From Actinopolymorpha singaporensis (lineage in GTDB: Bacteria > Actinomycetota > Actinomycetes > Propionibacteriales > Actinopolymorphaceae), in NCBI RefSeq assembly GCF_900104745.1, contig NZ_LT629732.1, forward strand, positions 5,753,981-5,817,980: a DNA stretch of 64,000 bases. Reading direction: 5' to 3'. The notes under the pieces were generated by a model. The model saw nothing but the letters and a program-made list of their open reading frames with translations. It was not told the DNA's origin and did no database searches. The position numbers and the translations under genes are program-made. This document shows positions 38,033 through 46,922 of the stretch, piece by piece. Each line of letters opens with the position of its first letter. The first letter of the stretch is position 1.

Positions 38033-38061
38033 GACGTAGTAGTGATCGCAACTACTACGTC
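38033..38061. promoter_or_regulatory. Perfect 11-bp inverted repeat, probable TrmB operator
   Basis: GACGTAGTAGT (38033-38043) and ACTACTACGTC (38051-38061) are perfect reverse complements separated by 7 bp (GATCGCA). The centre-to-centre spacing is 18 bp. The site lies 19 bp upstream of the TrmB-like regulator start, in the 82-bp gap before the ogt stop. The position and symmetry fit autoregulation of the TrmB/PurA-like transcript. Confidence 0.7.
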
Positions 38062-38095
38062 CCGCCCAGTGCACCGGCTCGGCTTCGCGACAGGC

Positions 38096-38665
38096 TCAGG
38101 CGGCGCGGACCCGGCGTTCGAGGTCCAGCAGGAACTGCTTGCGTTCCAGCCCGCCGCCGTACCCCGTGAGACTTCCGGACGCGCCCACCACCCGGTGGCA
38201 GGGCACGATGATGCCGATCGGGTTTCGGCCGTTGGCCAGTCCGACGGCCCTGGACGCGGCCGGCCTGCCGATCTCGCGGGCGAGTTCGCCGTAGCCCCGG
38301 GTCTCGCCGTACGGGATGGACCGCAGTCCGGCCCACACCTGCTGCTGGAACGCGGTGCCCACCGGCGCGAGCGGTACGTCGAACTCGCGAAGGCGACCCG
38401 CGAAGTACGCCTCCAGTTGCGCGGTGACCTCCTCGAACCCGTCCGGGTCCGGGACGCCGAACGTCTCCTGGCCGGGCCGGTGGCGCTGGTCGGACATGTA
38501 GAGGCCGGCGAGCACACCGTCGGTGGCGACCAGCGTGAGCGGCCCGACCGGACTGTCGACCCTCGTGTGGGTGCGCCGCCCGGCTCCCGGTGTCGCGGGA
38601 CGGGACGCGGCCGCAGCGGTCGTCGCCCTCACGTCGGCGGGCGTGGCGGTGGTGGAAGTACGCAT
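38096..38665 (-). CDS. ogt: Methylated-DNA-protein-cysteine methyltransferase
   Basis: A suicide repair enzyme that takes alkyl groups from O6-alkylguanine. The catalytic Cys is in IIVPCHRVVG; IPYGETRGYGELA and ANGRNPIG are the DNA-binding and Asn-hinge motifs. The start is ATG 38665, giving 189 residues with about 35 disordered N-terminal residues; an upstream extension of the frame is not conserved. It is upstream of the TrmB-like gene on the same strand, with the palindrome between them, so it is probably a separate transcript. Confidence 0.94.
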   Translation of the reverse strand: MRTSTTATPADVRATTAAAASRPATPGAGRRTHTRVDSPVGPLTLVATDGVLAGLYMSDQRHRPGQETFGVPDPDGFEEVTAQLEAYFAGRLREFDVPLAPVGTAFQQQVWAGLRSIPYGETRGYGELAREIGRPAASRAVGLANGRNPIGIIVPCHRVVGASGSLTGYGGGLERKQFLLDLERRVRAA

Positions 38666-38844
38666 GGATCCCTCGCCTCGGTTCCTCGTTCGGTACAGGT
38701 GGTGCCGGTGGCCGGCCCGATCACCGCACCCCGTCAACCTAACCTTTCCCCCGGTCCGATCCTGGCGGGAATCCGACATCGTGGTGGGCCCGGGCGGGCA
38801 GCAGGCCGGTCGCGAGACCGGTCGCGTTTTCCGAACCGACAAGG

Positions 38845-38889
38845 CGAACGGGCCCGCCTCCTCCGCCGTGGAAGGAAGCGGCCCGTTCG
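38845..38889 (-). terminator. Stem-loop after the F420-type oxidoreductase gene
   Basis: CGAACGGGCC at 38845-38854 pairs perfectly with GGCCCGTTCG at 38880-38889 around a 25-nt loop, 50 bp downstream of the oxidoreductase stop. There is no strong U-run, which is common for actinobacterial terminators. Confidence 0.55.
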
Positions 38890-38938
38890 AGCAACCGTGA
38901 CGAACCGCTGCGGACAGCGGCGGACAGCGGCGGATCCG

Positions 38939-39904
38939 TCAGCTGAAGCGCGGGATGACCTCGTCCGCGAACCGCTGCAGCGGCTCGTGGTCGTAGGCGA
39001 CACCGGGGATGTAGGTGATGAGGTAGTCCGAGCCGGCCTCGACCAGCGCCTCGACCTTCGCCGCGATCTCGTCGGCGGTGCCCACGACGTTGGCGTCGGC
39101 GAACTGCTCGTAGCTCTGCCGGCCGCGGGCCTTCGCGGTGGCCTTCTCCGGGTCGGCGCCGGCCTCGATCGGGAACACGTTGAGGCTGGTCGACTTGATG
39201 ATCGAGTCGTAGTCGCGGCCCAGCTTGTCGCAGTGCTCCTTCAGCACCGAGGCCTTGTGCTTGAACGCCTCGGGGTCACCGCCACCGATGTTGGCCGCGT
39301 CGCCGTACTTCGCGACCAGCTTCAGCGTGACCTTCTCGCCACCGCCACCGATCCAGAACGACGGGTGCGGCTTGCGCGCGCCCTTCGGCTCGTTGTACGG
39401 CTTGTCGATCGAGTAGTACTTGCCGTTGAAGACCGGCGCGTCCTCGGTCCACATCTTGTAGATGAGCTCGGTGGCCTCACGGAACGCACCCATCCGGTCC
39501 CGCAGCTCCGGCCACTCGTAGCCGTAGGCTTTCCATTCGTGTTCGTACCAGCCCGCGCCGATGCCGGCGTACAGGCGGCCGTGGCTCGCGACGTCGACCG
39601 TGGAGGCGATCTTGGCGTACAGCGCCGGGTGACGGTAGCCGTTGCAGCCGACCATCTGGCCCACGTTGACCCGCTGGGTGTCGCGCACCAGCGTCGAGGT
39701 GATGGTCCAGCACTCGAACGTGGTGTTCTGCGTGGGCTCGGGCACCGTGTGGAAGTGGTCGTAAACCCAGATCGAGTCCCATGGTCCCGCGTCGGCGGCC
39801 TTGGCGACGGCGGTCATCGCTTCGTACTGTTCGACCGGATCGGAGATCTCGGTCAGGTCCATCCGCCAGCCTTGGGGTACGAACACACCGAAACGCATGG
39901 TCAT
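38939..39904 (-). CDS. LLM-class F420-dependent oxidoreductase
   Basis: A 321-residue luciferase-like TIM-barrel protein. The N-terminus MRFGVFVPQGW, the SIWVYDHFH segment, TSTLVRDTQRVNVG and GWYEHEWKAYGYEW are typical of F420-dependent actinobacterial members, whose alternative cofactor is FMN. The substrate is unknown. It starts at ATG 39904 and is divergent from the DapA-family gene across 198 bp. Confidence 0.9.
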   Translation of the reverse strand: MTMRFGVFVPQGWRMDLTEISDPVEQYEAMTAVAKAADAGPWDSIWVYDHFHTVPEPTQNTTFECWTITSTLVRDTQRVNVGQMVGCNGYRHPALYAKIASTVDVASHGRLYAGIGAGWYEHEWKAYGYEWPELRDRMGAFREATELIYKMWTEDAPVFNGKYYSIDKPYNEPKGARKPHPSFWIGGGGEKVTLKLVAKYGDAANIGGGDPEAFKHKASVLKEHCDKLGRDYDSIIKSTSLNVFPIEAGADPEKATAKARGRQSYEQFADANVVGTADEIAAKVEALVEAGSDYLITYIPGVAYDHEPLQRFADEVIPRFS

Positions 39905-40102
39905 GCGAACTGTCCCTTCGTCGTGTCCGCTTACCGGACACCTCGCTTCGGACCTTACCGAGAGCCGACGAACGATCGGCGACGCCCGTGTGGCCCCGCA
40001 GCGGAGCACGACCGGTATCGGACGCGAGGCCACCGGTCCGCGTGCACAACCAGGGTGCACCGACCACGCACGATGACCCGACGACGACGGAACGGACACC
40101 TC

Positions 40103-40996
40103 ATGCCCGACGCAACGCCCGACCCGGTGCCCGGCCTTCAGGTGATCACCGCGGCGCCGACACCGTTCGGTCACGACCAGTCGCTCGACGTCGCCGGGGT
40201 TCGCACCCTGCTCGCCCACGTCGCGACGTACGGCGTGAACGGGGTGCTGGTCGCCGGTACGAACGGCGAGTTCGTCGCGTTGTCCGACGCCGAACGCCTC
40301 GCCGTCGTGGACGCGGCGCTGGAGGTCTGGCCGGACACGGACGGCGTCTACGCCCACGTCGGGGCGGCGACGACGTACCAGGCCGTGGCACTCACCCGGG
40401 CGGCGGTCGGGCTCGGGGCACGCAAGCTCGCCGCGCTCACGCCCTACTACCACCCGGCGAGCCGCCAGGTGGTGCTCGACCACTTCCGAACCGTGGCAGA
40501 CGCGGCCGGCGGAGCGGCGGTGTACGCGTATCTCTTCGAAAGTCTCACCAACACCCGGGTGGACGTGGAACTCCTGGCCGAGCTGGCAACGATCCCAGGC
40601 CTGGCCGGGGTGAAGGTCAGCGGGCAGCCGGTGGACGCGGTGGCGGCCTACCGCGCGGCCCTGCCGCGAGAGTTCGCGGTCTATTCAGGGGCGGACATCG
40701 ACCTGGCCCGGATCCACCGCATCGGTGGCACCGGCGTCGTCTCCGGTGTCTCCGCGGCCTTCCCGGGACCGTTCCTGGACTTGGCCGCGGCGGTGCGGGC
40801 CGGTGACGCGGTGACCGAGCAGCGCGCGCAAGCCGAGGTTGACACGGTGGTCGACGCGCTGTCCGGTGGTACGGCGAGCCTGAAGGCCGCACTGGACCTC
40901 CTGGGGTTGCCGGCCGGTCCGGTGCGGGTCGGCGTCGACCCGCCGTCCGCGCAGGAGTACGACCACATCCGGCAGCTCACCGAGCGGCGACGGTAG
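40103..40996 (+). CDS. Dihydrodipicolinate-synthase-family (DapA-like) aldolase/lyase
   Basis: A 297-residue class I lyase. The Schiff-base Lys171 is in LAGVKVSG; AGTNGEFVAL replaces the usual GTTGE loop; and the tyrosine region reads AVYAYLFES instead of the YNxP seen in DapA, so the pyruvate-carboxylate contact differs. It is therefore probably not the lysine-pathway enzyme but a 2-keto-3-deoxy-sugar-acid or related aldolase. Start ATG 40103 opens the conserved domain within a far longer open frame. It converges on cydC with a 20-bp overlap. Confidence 0.88.
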   Translation: MPDATPDPVPGLQVITAAPTPFGHDQSLDVAGVRTLLAHVATYGVNGVLVAGTNGEFVALSDAERLAVVDAALEVWPDTDGVYAHVGAATTYQAVALTRAAVGLGARKLAALTPYYHPASRQVVLDHFRTVADAAGGAAVYAYLFESLTNTRVDVELLAELATIPGLAGVKVSGQPVDAVAAYRAALPREFAVYSGADIDLARIHRIGGTGVVSGVSAAFPGPFLDLAAAVRAGDAVTEQRAQAEVDTVVDALSGGTASLKAALDLLGLPAGPVRVGVDPPSAQEYDHIRQLTERRR

Positions 40997-42650
40997 GCCC
41001 CAGGTCCAGCACCTCGTCCACCAGATCGGCGGGCACCGCGCGGTGGGTGACCAGGATGACGGTGCGGTCGGCGGTCGCGGCGAGCAGGTCGCGGGTGAGC
41101 GCGGTGGCGTCGGGCTCCGCCAGGTGCTCGGTGGGTTCGTCGAACGCCACCACCGGGGTTCCGGCCAGCAGGCACCGGGCCAGCGCCAGCCGTTGGCGTT
41201 CGCCACCGGACAACCGCTCGCCGTGTTCGCCGACCCTGGTGTGGATGCCGGCTGGGAACGATTCCAGCCGGTCCAGCAGCCGGGCCCGCTCCAGGGCCTG
41301 ACGTACGTCGGCGTCGTCGGCGCCGGGCCGGGCCAGCCGGACGTTCTCGGCGAGGGTGGTGTCGAAGATGTGGGCGTCCTGGGCGCACAGGCTGACCACC
41401 GTACGCACGTCGTCGGTGGCGAACCGGCGTACGTCCACACCGTCCAGGCTGATCCGGCCCCGGCCCGGCTCCACGAACCGCACCAGCGCCTGGGCGAGTG
41501 TGCTCTTGCCGCATCCGCTCGGCCCGACCACGGCGATCCGCCGGCCGGGTGGCAGGTCCAGGTTGACACCGGTGAACACCCACGGCGCGTCCGCCGACCA
41601 GCGCACCGCGAGATCGTCCACCCTCAGGTGGTGCGGGCCGGGCGGCAGAGGCAGTGGGTGCTCGGGTTCGGCGACCGGCTCTGGCGCCGACCGCAGCTGC
41701 GTCAGCCGGGCCAGCGCCGGACGTGCACGCGTGGCGCCCAGCGCCGCTGCCGGGATCGGGGCGAACACGTCGGCCAGGGCCAGCGGGACCAACGCCACCA
41801 CGGCCAGCAGCACCGGGTCCAGCCGGCCACCGGCGACCGCGGGAACCCCCACCGCGAGGCCCACCCAGCAGGCCGCACCGACCGCCAGCACCAGGCCGGC
41901 CGAGCCGAGGCCCGCGCTCCAGGCCGACCTGCGCTCGGCCCGCCGAAGCCGTTCCGTGCCGGCACGCACGTGCTCCAGCACCGGGCCGGTCGCACCGTAG
42001 GCCAGCAGGTCCGGTGCTCCGTCGAGGAGTTCGGTGGTGGCGGTGGCCAGCCGACCGCGCTCGGGAGCGACCGCACGCTCGGCCGCGCGGGCGGACCGGG
42101 CCACCAGCCACGGCACCACGACCAGAGCCAGTCCGACGCCCACCGCGGTCGCCACCCCGGCGGCCGGCAGGACCAGCCCGAGGAACACCGCCGTGGCGGC
42201 GCCGGTGATCCCTGCGGCGGCCACCGGCAGCGCGACCCGCAGGATTACGTCCAGCACCGCGTCCACGTCGGCGACCAGCCGAGCGAGCAGGTCTCCGGAC
42301 CGGAACGCCGACAGCCCGCCGGGAGCCAGCCGTTCCAGCCGGCGGTACGCGTCCGCCCGGACGTCACCCAGCAGCCGGTACGCCGAGTCGTGCGCGAGCA
42401 GCCGTTCGACGTAGCGCAGCACACCCCGGCCGAGCCCGAACGCGCGCACCGCCACGATCGCGACCATCAGCACCAGCACCGGCGGATGCTGGGCGGCCCG
42501 CGAGATCAGCCACGCCGACGTGGCCAGCAGGGCGACGGCACTGGCCGCCGCCGCGACGCCCGCGGCCGCGGCGAGGAGCAGCCGGGCCCCGGCCCTGCGG
42601 GTGTTCCTGGCGATGCGGAGACCCTGCACCACGCGGGTCGTTCTGGTCAT
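40977..42650 (-). CDS. cydC: Cytochrome bd assembly ABC exporter subunit CydC
   Basis: A 557-residue fused membrane-ATPase half transporter. Six membrane segments are followed by an ABC domain with VVGPSGCGKSTLAQ, LSGGERQRLALA and VVAFDEPTEHL. The Q-loop, ordering after cydD and family length support CydC, which with CydD exports cysteine/glutathione and supports haem assembly of the bd oxidase. Its ATG overlaps the cydD stop (ATGA). Confidence 0.94.
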   Translation of the reverse strand: MTRTTRVVQGLRIARNTRRAGARLLLAAAAGVAAAASAVALLATSAWLISRAAQHPPVLVLMVAIVAVRAFGLGRGVLRYVERLLAHDSAYRLLGDVRADAYRRLERLAPGGLSAFRSGDLLARLVADVDAVLDVILRVALPVAAAGITGAATAVFLGLVLPAAGVATAVGVGLALVVVPWLVARSARAAERAVAPERGRLATATTELLDGAPDLLAYGATGPVLEHVRAGTERLRRAERRSAWSAGLGSAGLVLAVGAACWVGLAVGVPAVAGGRLDPVLLAVVALVPLALADVFAPIPAAALGATRARPALARLTQLRSAPEPVAEPEHPLPLPPGPHHLRVDDLAVRWSADAPWVFTGVNLDLPPGRRIAVVGPSGCGKSTLAQALVRFVEPGRGRISLDGVDVRRFATDDVRTVVSLCAQDAHIFDTTLAENVRLARPGADDADVRQALERARLLDRLESFPAGIHTRVGEHGERLSGGERQRLALARCLLAGTPVVAFDEPTEHLAEPDATALTRDLLAATADRTVILVTHRAVPADLVDEVLDLGPTVAAR

Positions 42651-44380
42651 GCGAGCGCTCCGGCGAGGGGGCGACCGGGCCGGGAGGTGGGGGGCGGTCG
42701 CAGAGGTACCTCCACGACCCGGTCGGCAAGTGGGAGAAGCGCCTGACGGTGCGTGACCACGACCGTGGTGACGCCCCTCGTCCGCAGCCGGGCGAGTTCG
42801 GCCCTGACCTGCTCCTCGGTTGCGATGTCCAGTCCGGCGGTGGGTTCGTCCAGCAGCAGCAGGCAGCCGCGGCCGGACGCCAGCCGCCGCTCCACTCGGG
42901 CCAGCGCGCGGGCGAGCGCGACCCGGCGAACCTGCCCGGCGCTCAGACCGGCGCCGCGCTCCCCCACCGGCCGGTCGGCGTCCAGATCAGCGGCACCGGC
43001 GCGGGCCAGGAGGGCCGCGACCTGGCTCCGGCCGGCTTCCGGGTCGCCGATCCGGACGTTGCCGGCCACCGTTCCGGCCAGCAGGTAGGGACGTTGGGGC
43101 ACCCAGGCGACGCCGGCCCGCCAGGCCGCCGGGTCGACGCCGGCCAGGTCGCGCCCATCCGCGAGCACCTGCCCGGACACCGGGGCCACGAAGCCGAGCA
43201 GGCCGGCCAGCAAGGTGGACTTGCCCGCGCCACTCGGCCCGGCGACCGCCACCGTCTCCCCCGGCCGTACGGTCATCGTCAATCCGGCAAGGGCAGGCGC
43301 GTCACGGTCGGGATAGCGGACCTCGAGGTCGCGCACCGTCAAGGTGACCTTGCCCGGGTCGACCGAGAGATCACCGCGATCGGGCAGCGGAGTCTCCAGG
43401 ACGCGGAACGCCTCCTCCGCCGCGGCGAGCCCGTCGGCACTGGCGTGGAAGTGCGTACCCACCATCCGCAACGGCAGGTACGCTTCCGGTGCCAGCACCA
43501 GCACCAGCACCGCGGTTCGCAGGTCCAGCTCACCCTCGACCAGCCGCAGCCCGATCCCGACCGCGACCAGTGCCACCGACAGGGTGGCCAGCAGTTCGAG
43601 GACGAGCGCGGACAGGAACGCGATCCGCAGGGTGGCCAGCGACTCCCGCCGGTGCTCGTCCGACACCTCGCGCAGCGCCCGCGCCTGGGCCTTCGCCCGG
43701 CCGAACAGCTTCAGGGTGGGCAGACCTGCGACGACGTCCGCGAAGTGGTGCGCCAGCACGGCCAGCGCCCGCCACCGCCGCCTGGTACGTGCCCTGGTGG
43801 CCAGCCCCACCAGGACCATGAAGACCGGGATCAGTGGCAGGGTGAGCGCCACGATCACCGCGGAAACCGGATCGGCGGTGAACAGGCACACCACGACGGC
43901 GGCCGGGACGATGGTGGCGAGCACGAGTTGAGGCAGGTAACGCGCGAAGTAGCCGTCCAGCGCGTCCAGGCCGGACGTCACCAACGTGGTCAGCGCGGCC
44001 CGGCGTTCGGTGCCCAGCCAGGACGGCCCGAGCTCGGCCACGTGCTCGGTGATGCGCTGACGCAAGGTCGCCTTGACGGCGGCGGACGAGCGCTGGGCGG
44101 CGACCTCCTGCCCCCAGGCGAGCCCGGCCCTGGCCGCGACGACAAGTCCCAGCAGGGCAAGCGCCCATCCGTACCCCGCTGTCTGCGTCGTCCCCCCACG
44201 CCCACCGGAAGCACCGTCGAACACGCCGCTGATCACGTCGGCCAGCAAGGTGGCCTGGGCGATCACCAGACCGGCCGTCACCGCACCGATCCCGGCGGTC
44301 AGCCCGACGTACACCGCACTCGCCCGGGCGTACCGCAGCAGCCGCGGATCGAGCGGACGCACCGTCGACGACGCGCTCAT
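42647..44380 (-). CDS. cydD: Cytochrome bd assembly ABC exporter subunit CydD
   Basis: A 577-residue half transporter with the CydD-type membrane domain (LRQRITEHVAELGPSWLGTERRA is the first coupling region) and an ABC domain with VAGPSGAGKSTLLAG, LSAGQVRRVALA and LLLLDEPTAGLD. ATG 44380 overlaps the cydB stop by 4 nt and the gene overlaps cydC by 4 nt, so A, B, D and C form one operon. Confidence 0.94.
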   Translation of the reverse strand: MSASSTVRPLDPRLLRYARASAVYVGLTAGIGAVTAGLVIAQATLLADVISGVFDGASGGRGGTTQTAGYGWALALLGLVVAARAGLAWGQEVAAQRSSAAVKATLRQRITEHVAELGPSWLGTERRAALTTLVTSGLDALDGYFARYLPQLVLATIVPAAVVVCLFTADPVSAVIVALTLPLIPVFMVLVGLATRARTRRRWRALAVLAHHFADVVAGLPTLKLFGRAKAQARALREVSDEHRRESLATLRIAFLSALVLELLATLSVALVAVGIGLRLVEGELDLRTAVLVLVLAPEAYLPLRMVGTHFHASADGLAAAEEAFRVLETPLPDRGDLSVDPGKVTLTVRDLEVRYPDRDAPALAGLTMTVRPGETVAVAGPSGAGKSTLLAGLLGFVAPVSGQVLADGRDLAGVDPAAWRAGVAWVPQRPYLLAGTVAGNVRIGDPEAGRSQVAALLARAGAADLDADRPVGERGAGLSAGQVRRVALARALARVERRLASGRGCLLLLDEPTAGLDIATEEQVRAELARLRTRGVTTVVVTHRQALLPLADRVVEVPLRPPPTSRPGRPLAGALA

Positions 44381-45366
44381 CCGGCCACCCGCCTGCGGAA
44401 GACCCAGTACGACCAGCCCTGGTAGGCGAGCACGGCCGGCAGGGTCACCAGCCCGGCCACGGTGAGGACACGCAGCCCGTACGCCGGGGAGGCCTCGGTC
44501 AGCACCGTGAGGTCGTGTGCCCGGCCGACGGTGGACGGCATCAGGGTCGGGAACGCCGAGCAGAAGATCGCCACCACCGTGGCGCCGACCGCTGCCGTGG
44601 TGCCGGCGAACGCCCAGCCGTCGTGGCGCAGGACCACCCCGGCGACCACGCCGAGGGCCGCCACCGCACCGACCAGGTCCACCCACCCGGACAGCCCGCC
44701 GGCAGGGCCCGCTCGCAGCGCGGTCCACAGCCAGAACCCGCCGCCGAGCAGGACCGCCGGAACGCTCGCGACGGCGAGTGCCCGGCTCGCGCGGGCGCGC
44801 AGTTCACCGGTCGTGCGCAGCCGCAGGAACGCTGCACCGTGCAGGAGGCACAGGGCGAGCAACGCGCACCCACCCAGCAGGGCGTACGGATGCAGCAGCG
44901 CGCCGAGGCCGCCGACGAGCACGCCGCGTCCGTCCAGCGGAAGGCCCCGGGCCGCGCCGGCCAGCGCGACGCCCCACGCCAACGGCGGGAGGGCCGAGCC
45001 GACCGCCACCCCCAGATCGCACCTGCGGCGCCAGCGGTCGTCGTCGTGCTTGCCGCGGAACTCCAGTGCGACTCCACGCAGGATGAGCGCGACCAGGATC
45101 GCCACCAGCGGGAGGTAGTAGACGCTCGTCAGGGTGGCGTACCACCCCGGGAACGCCGCGAACATCGCGCCGCCGGCCACCACGAGCCACACCTCGTTGC
45201 CGTCCCAGACGGGCGCGATGGTGGACAGCAACTTCCCTCGCTCGGCTTCGTCGCGGCCGAGCACGCGGGCGAGCACTCCGACTCCGAAGTCGAAGCCCTC
45301 CAGGACGAAGTAGAGCGTCCAGAAGAAGACGATCAACCCGAACCACAGCGTCGGCAGGTCCATCAT
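44377..45366 (-). CDS. cydB: Cytochrome bd ubiquinol oxidase subunit II
   Basis: A 329-residue membrane protein starting MMDLPTLWFGLIVFFWTLYFVLEGFDFGVG, the hallmark CydB N-terminus, with GNEVWLVVAGGAMFAAFP and LALEFRGKH-type motifs following. Eight to nine hydrophobic segments are seen. It pairs with CydA as the structural subunit. Two adjacent ATG codons are available at 45366 and 45363. Confidence 0.96.
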   Translation of the reverse strand: MMDLPTLWFGLIVFFWTLYFVLEGFDFGVGVLARVLGRDEAERGKLLSTIAPVWDGNEVWLVVAGGAMFAAFPGWYATLTSVYYLPLVAILVALILRGVALEFRGKHDDDRWRRRCDLGVAVGSALPPLAWGVALAGAARGLPLDGRGVLVGGLGALLHPYALLGGCALLALCLLHGAAFLRLRTTGELRARASRALAVASVPAVLLGGGFWLWTALRAGPAGGLSGWVDLVGAVAALGVVAGVVLRHDGWAFAGTTAAVGATVVAIFCSAFPTLMPSTVGRAHDLTVLTEASPAYGLRVLTVAGLVTLPAVLAYQGWSYWVFRRRVAG

Positions 45367-45379
45367 TGCGGCCCTTTCG

Positions 45380-46831
45380 TCAGTAGGCGAAGGTGATCGG
45401 GCGGTCGGCCTCGTCGGCCTCCCGGTCGCCGGAGTCACGCCCGGGCGGTACGAGATCCGCACCGTCACCGTCGCCGGGCGGCAGGTCGGGTACCTGCCGG
45501 GCGACCCGCCGCAGCAGGCCGAGTTCCACCACCGCCATCACCCCGTACACGAGCGTGAACACGCCCAGCGACACGACCACCTGCCAGGCGGCGGTGCCCG
45601 GCGAAACACCGTCCGCGGTCTGGAACAGCCCGTACGCGAGCCACGGTTGACGGCCGCCCTCGGTGAACAACCAGCCGAAGCTGTTGGCCAGCAGCGGGAG
45701 GAACGGCACCGTCAGCGCGACCCGGGGCACCCAGCGGTTGGCGAGCAACCCCGGCTTGCGCAGCACCACCAGCCCCACCAGGGCGAGGAACGCCGCGAGC
45801 AGACCGAAGCCCATCATCAGCCGGAAGCTCCAGTAGGTCACCGGCACGTTCGGCACGTAGTCGCCGGGCCCGAACGCCGCGACCGCCTTGTGCTGCAGCT
45901 GGTTGACGCCCTCCACCTTGCCGGTGAAGCTGCCGGTGGCCAGGAACGACAGCAGGTCCGGGAAGCGGAAGCTCCACAGTTCTCGCCGGCCGTCCGCCGT
46001 CCCCAGGGTCAGCAGCGAGAACCCCGCCGGCTGCTCGGTGTCGAACAGCCCCTCGGCCGCGGCCACCTTCATCGGCTGCAGCTGGGTCATCAGCTTCATC
46101 ATCGAGTCACCGGTGACCACCACGCCCAGGGCCGCGACGACCACGACACTCGAACCCACCTTGGCCGCGGTACGAAACGCCGCCCGAGCGGCCTCGGTCG
46201 CCTTCGGGCGGGCCAGGTGCCAGAACGCCACACCCGCCACCAGGGCACCGCCGGTGAGCAGGCACGCGGCCGCGGTGTGCAGGCCGGCCTCGATCGCGAC
46301 CGGGTTCGTCAGCAGGGCGGTGAAGTCGGTGAGTTCGGCCCTTCCGGTCGCCGGGTCGATCCGGTAGCCGACGGGATGCTGCATCCACGCGTTGACGCTC
46401 AGGATGACGTACGCCGAGATCTGGGTTCCGATGGCGACCACCCAGATGCAGCCGAGGTGCACCGCCCGCGGCAGCCGGTCCCAGCCGAACACCCACAGGC
46501 CGAGGAACGTCGACTCCAGGAAGAAGGCGAGCAGTCCCTCGATCGCAAGCGGTACGCCGAAGATGTCGCCGACGAACCGCGAGTAGGCACTCCAGTTCAT
46601 CCCGAACTGGAACTCCTGGATCAGCCCGGTGACGATGCCGACCGCGAAGTTGACGATGAAGATCTTGCCGAAGAACTTCGTCAACGTGAGGTAGCGCTGC
46701 GCCTTCGTGACGAACCACGCGGTCTGCAGCCCGGCCACGATCGCCGACAGGCCGATCGACAGCGGAACGAAGAGGAAGTGGTAGACGGTGGTGATGCCGA
46801 ACTGCCACCGCGCGAGGTCGACTGCACCCAT
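45380..46831 (-). CDS. cydA: Cytochrome bd ubiquinol oxidase subunit I
   Basis: The catalytic quinol oxidase subunit, reducing O2 to water with high affinity. His18 (TTVYHFLFVPLSIG) is the equivalent of the haem ligand His19. FAVGIVTGLIQEFQFGMNW and GRQPW (393-397) are conserved, and nine-plus membrane segments are present. At 483 residues it is the short-Q-loop type. The C-terminal tail is acidic. It is the first gene of cydABDC. Two overlapping BlaI-type palindromes lie 8-39 bp upstream of the ATG, predicting repression by the BlaI encoded 1.4 kb away. Confidence 0.97.
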   Translation of the reverse strand: MGAVDLARWQFGITTVYHFLFVPLSIGLSAIVAGLQTAWFVTKAQRYLTLTKFFGKIFIVNFAVGIVTGLIQEFQFGMNWSAYSRFVGDIFGVPLAIEGLLAFFLESTFLGLWVFGWDRLPRAVHLGCIWVVAIGTQISAYVILSVNAWMQHPVGYRIDPATGRAELTDFTALLTNPVAIEAGLHTAAACLLTGGALVAGVAFWHLARPKATEAARAAFRTAAKVGSSVVVVAALGVVVTGDSMMKLMTQLQPMKVAAAEGLFDTEQPAGFSLLTLGTADGRRELWSFRFPDLLSFLATGSFTGKVEGVNQLQHKAVAAFGPGDYVPNVPVTYWSFRLMMGFGLLAAFLALVGLVVLRKPGLLANRWVPRVALTVPFLPLLANSFGWLFTEGGRQPWLAYGLFQTADGVSPGTAAWQVVVSLGVFTLVYGVMAVVELGLLRRVARQVPDLPPGDGDGADLVPPGRDSGDREADEADRPITFAY

Positions 46832-46838
46832 GCCTGAA

Positions 46839-46855
46839 TACTACTTCTTGTAGTA
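46839..46855. promoter_or_regulatory. BlaI-type operator 1 upstream of cydA
   Basis: TACTACTTCTTGTAGTA: perfect 6-bp arms TACTAC/GTAGTA with a 5-bp spacer, 7 bp from the cydA start codon. The arms match the general TACnAC/GTnGTA form of BlaI/MecI/CopY-family operators. It shares TA with the next palindrome. Confidence 0.7.
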
Positions 46856-46870
46856 CGACAGAGCGTCGTA
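46854..46870. promoter_or_regulatory. BlaI-type operator 2 upstream of cydA
   Basis: TACGACAGAGCGTCGTA: perfect arms TACGAC/GTCGTA with a 5-bp spacer. It differs from the site in front of blaI (48177-48193) only within the spacer. It overlaps operator 1 by 2 bp, so two dimers could bind side by side over the cydA promoter. Confidence 0.75.
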
Positions 46871-46922
46871 ACCTTGCTCACACCGGTCAGGCGCGGTGAT
46901 GCGGGGGAAGTGCTCGCTCCGC

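Noticed and set aside
38033-38061. A BlaI-type operator at the TrmB promoter
   Set aside because: The arms read GTAGTA...TACTAC, the reverse order to TACnAC-N5-GTnGTA, and the spacing differs, so it is a separate motif.
38042-40102. Very long plus-strand frame in front of the DapA-like gene
   Set aside because: It is antisense to ogt and the F420-type oxidoreductase and is open only because of GC bias; the real start is 40103.
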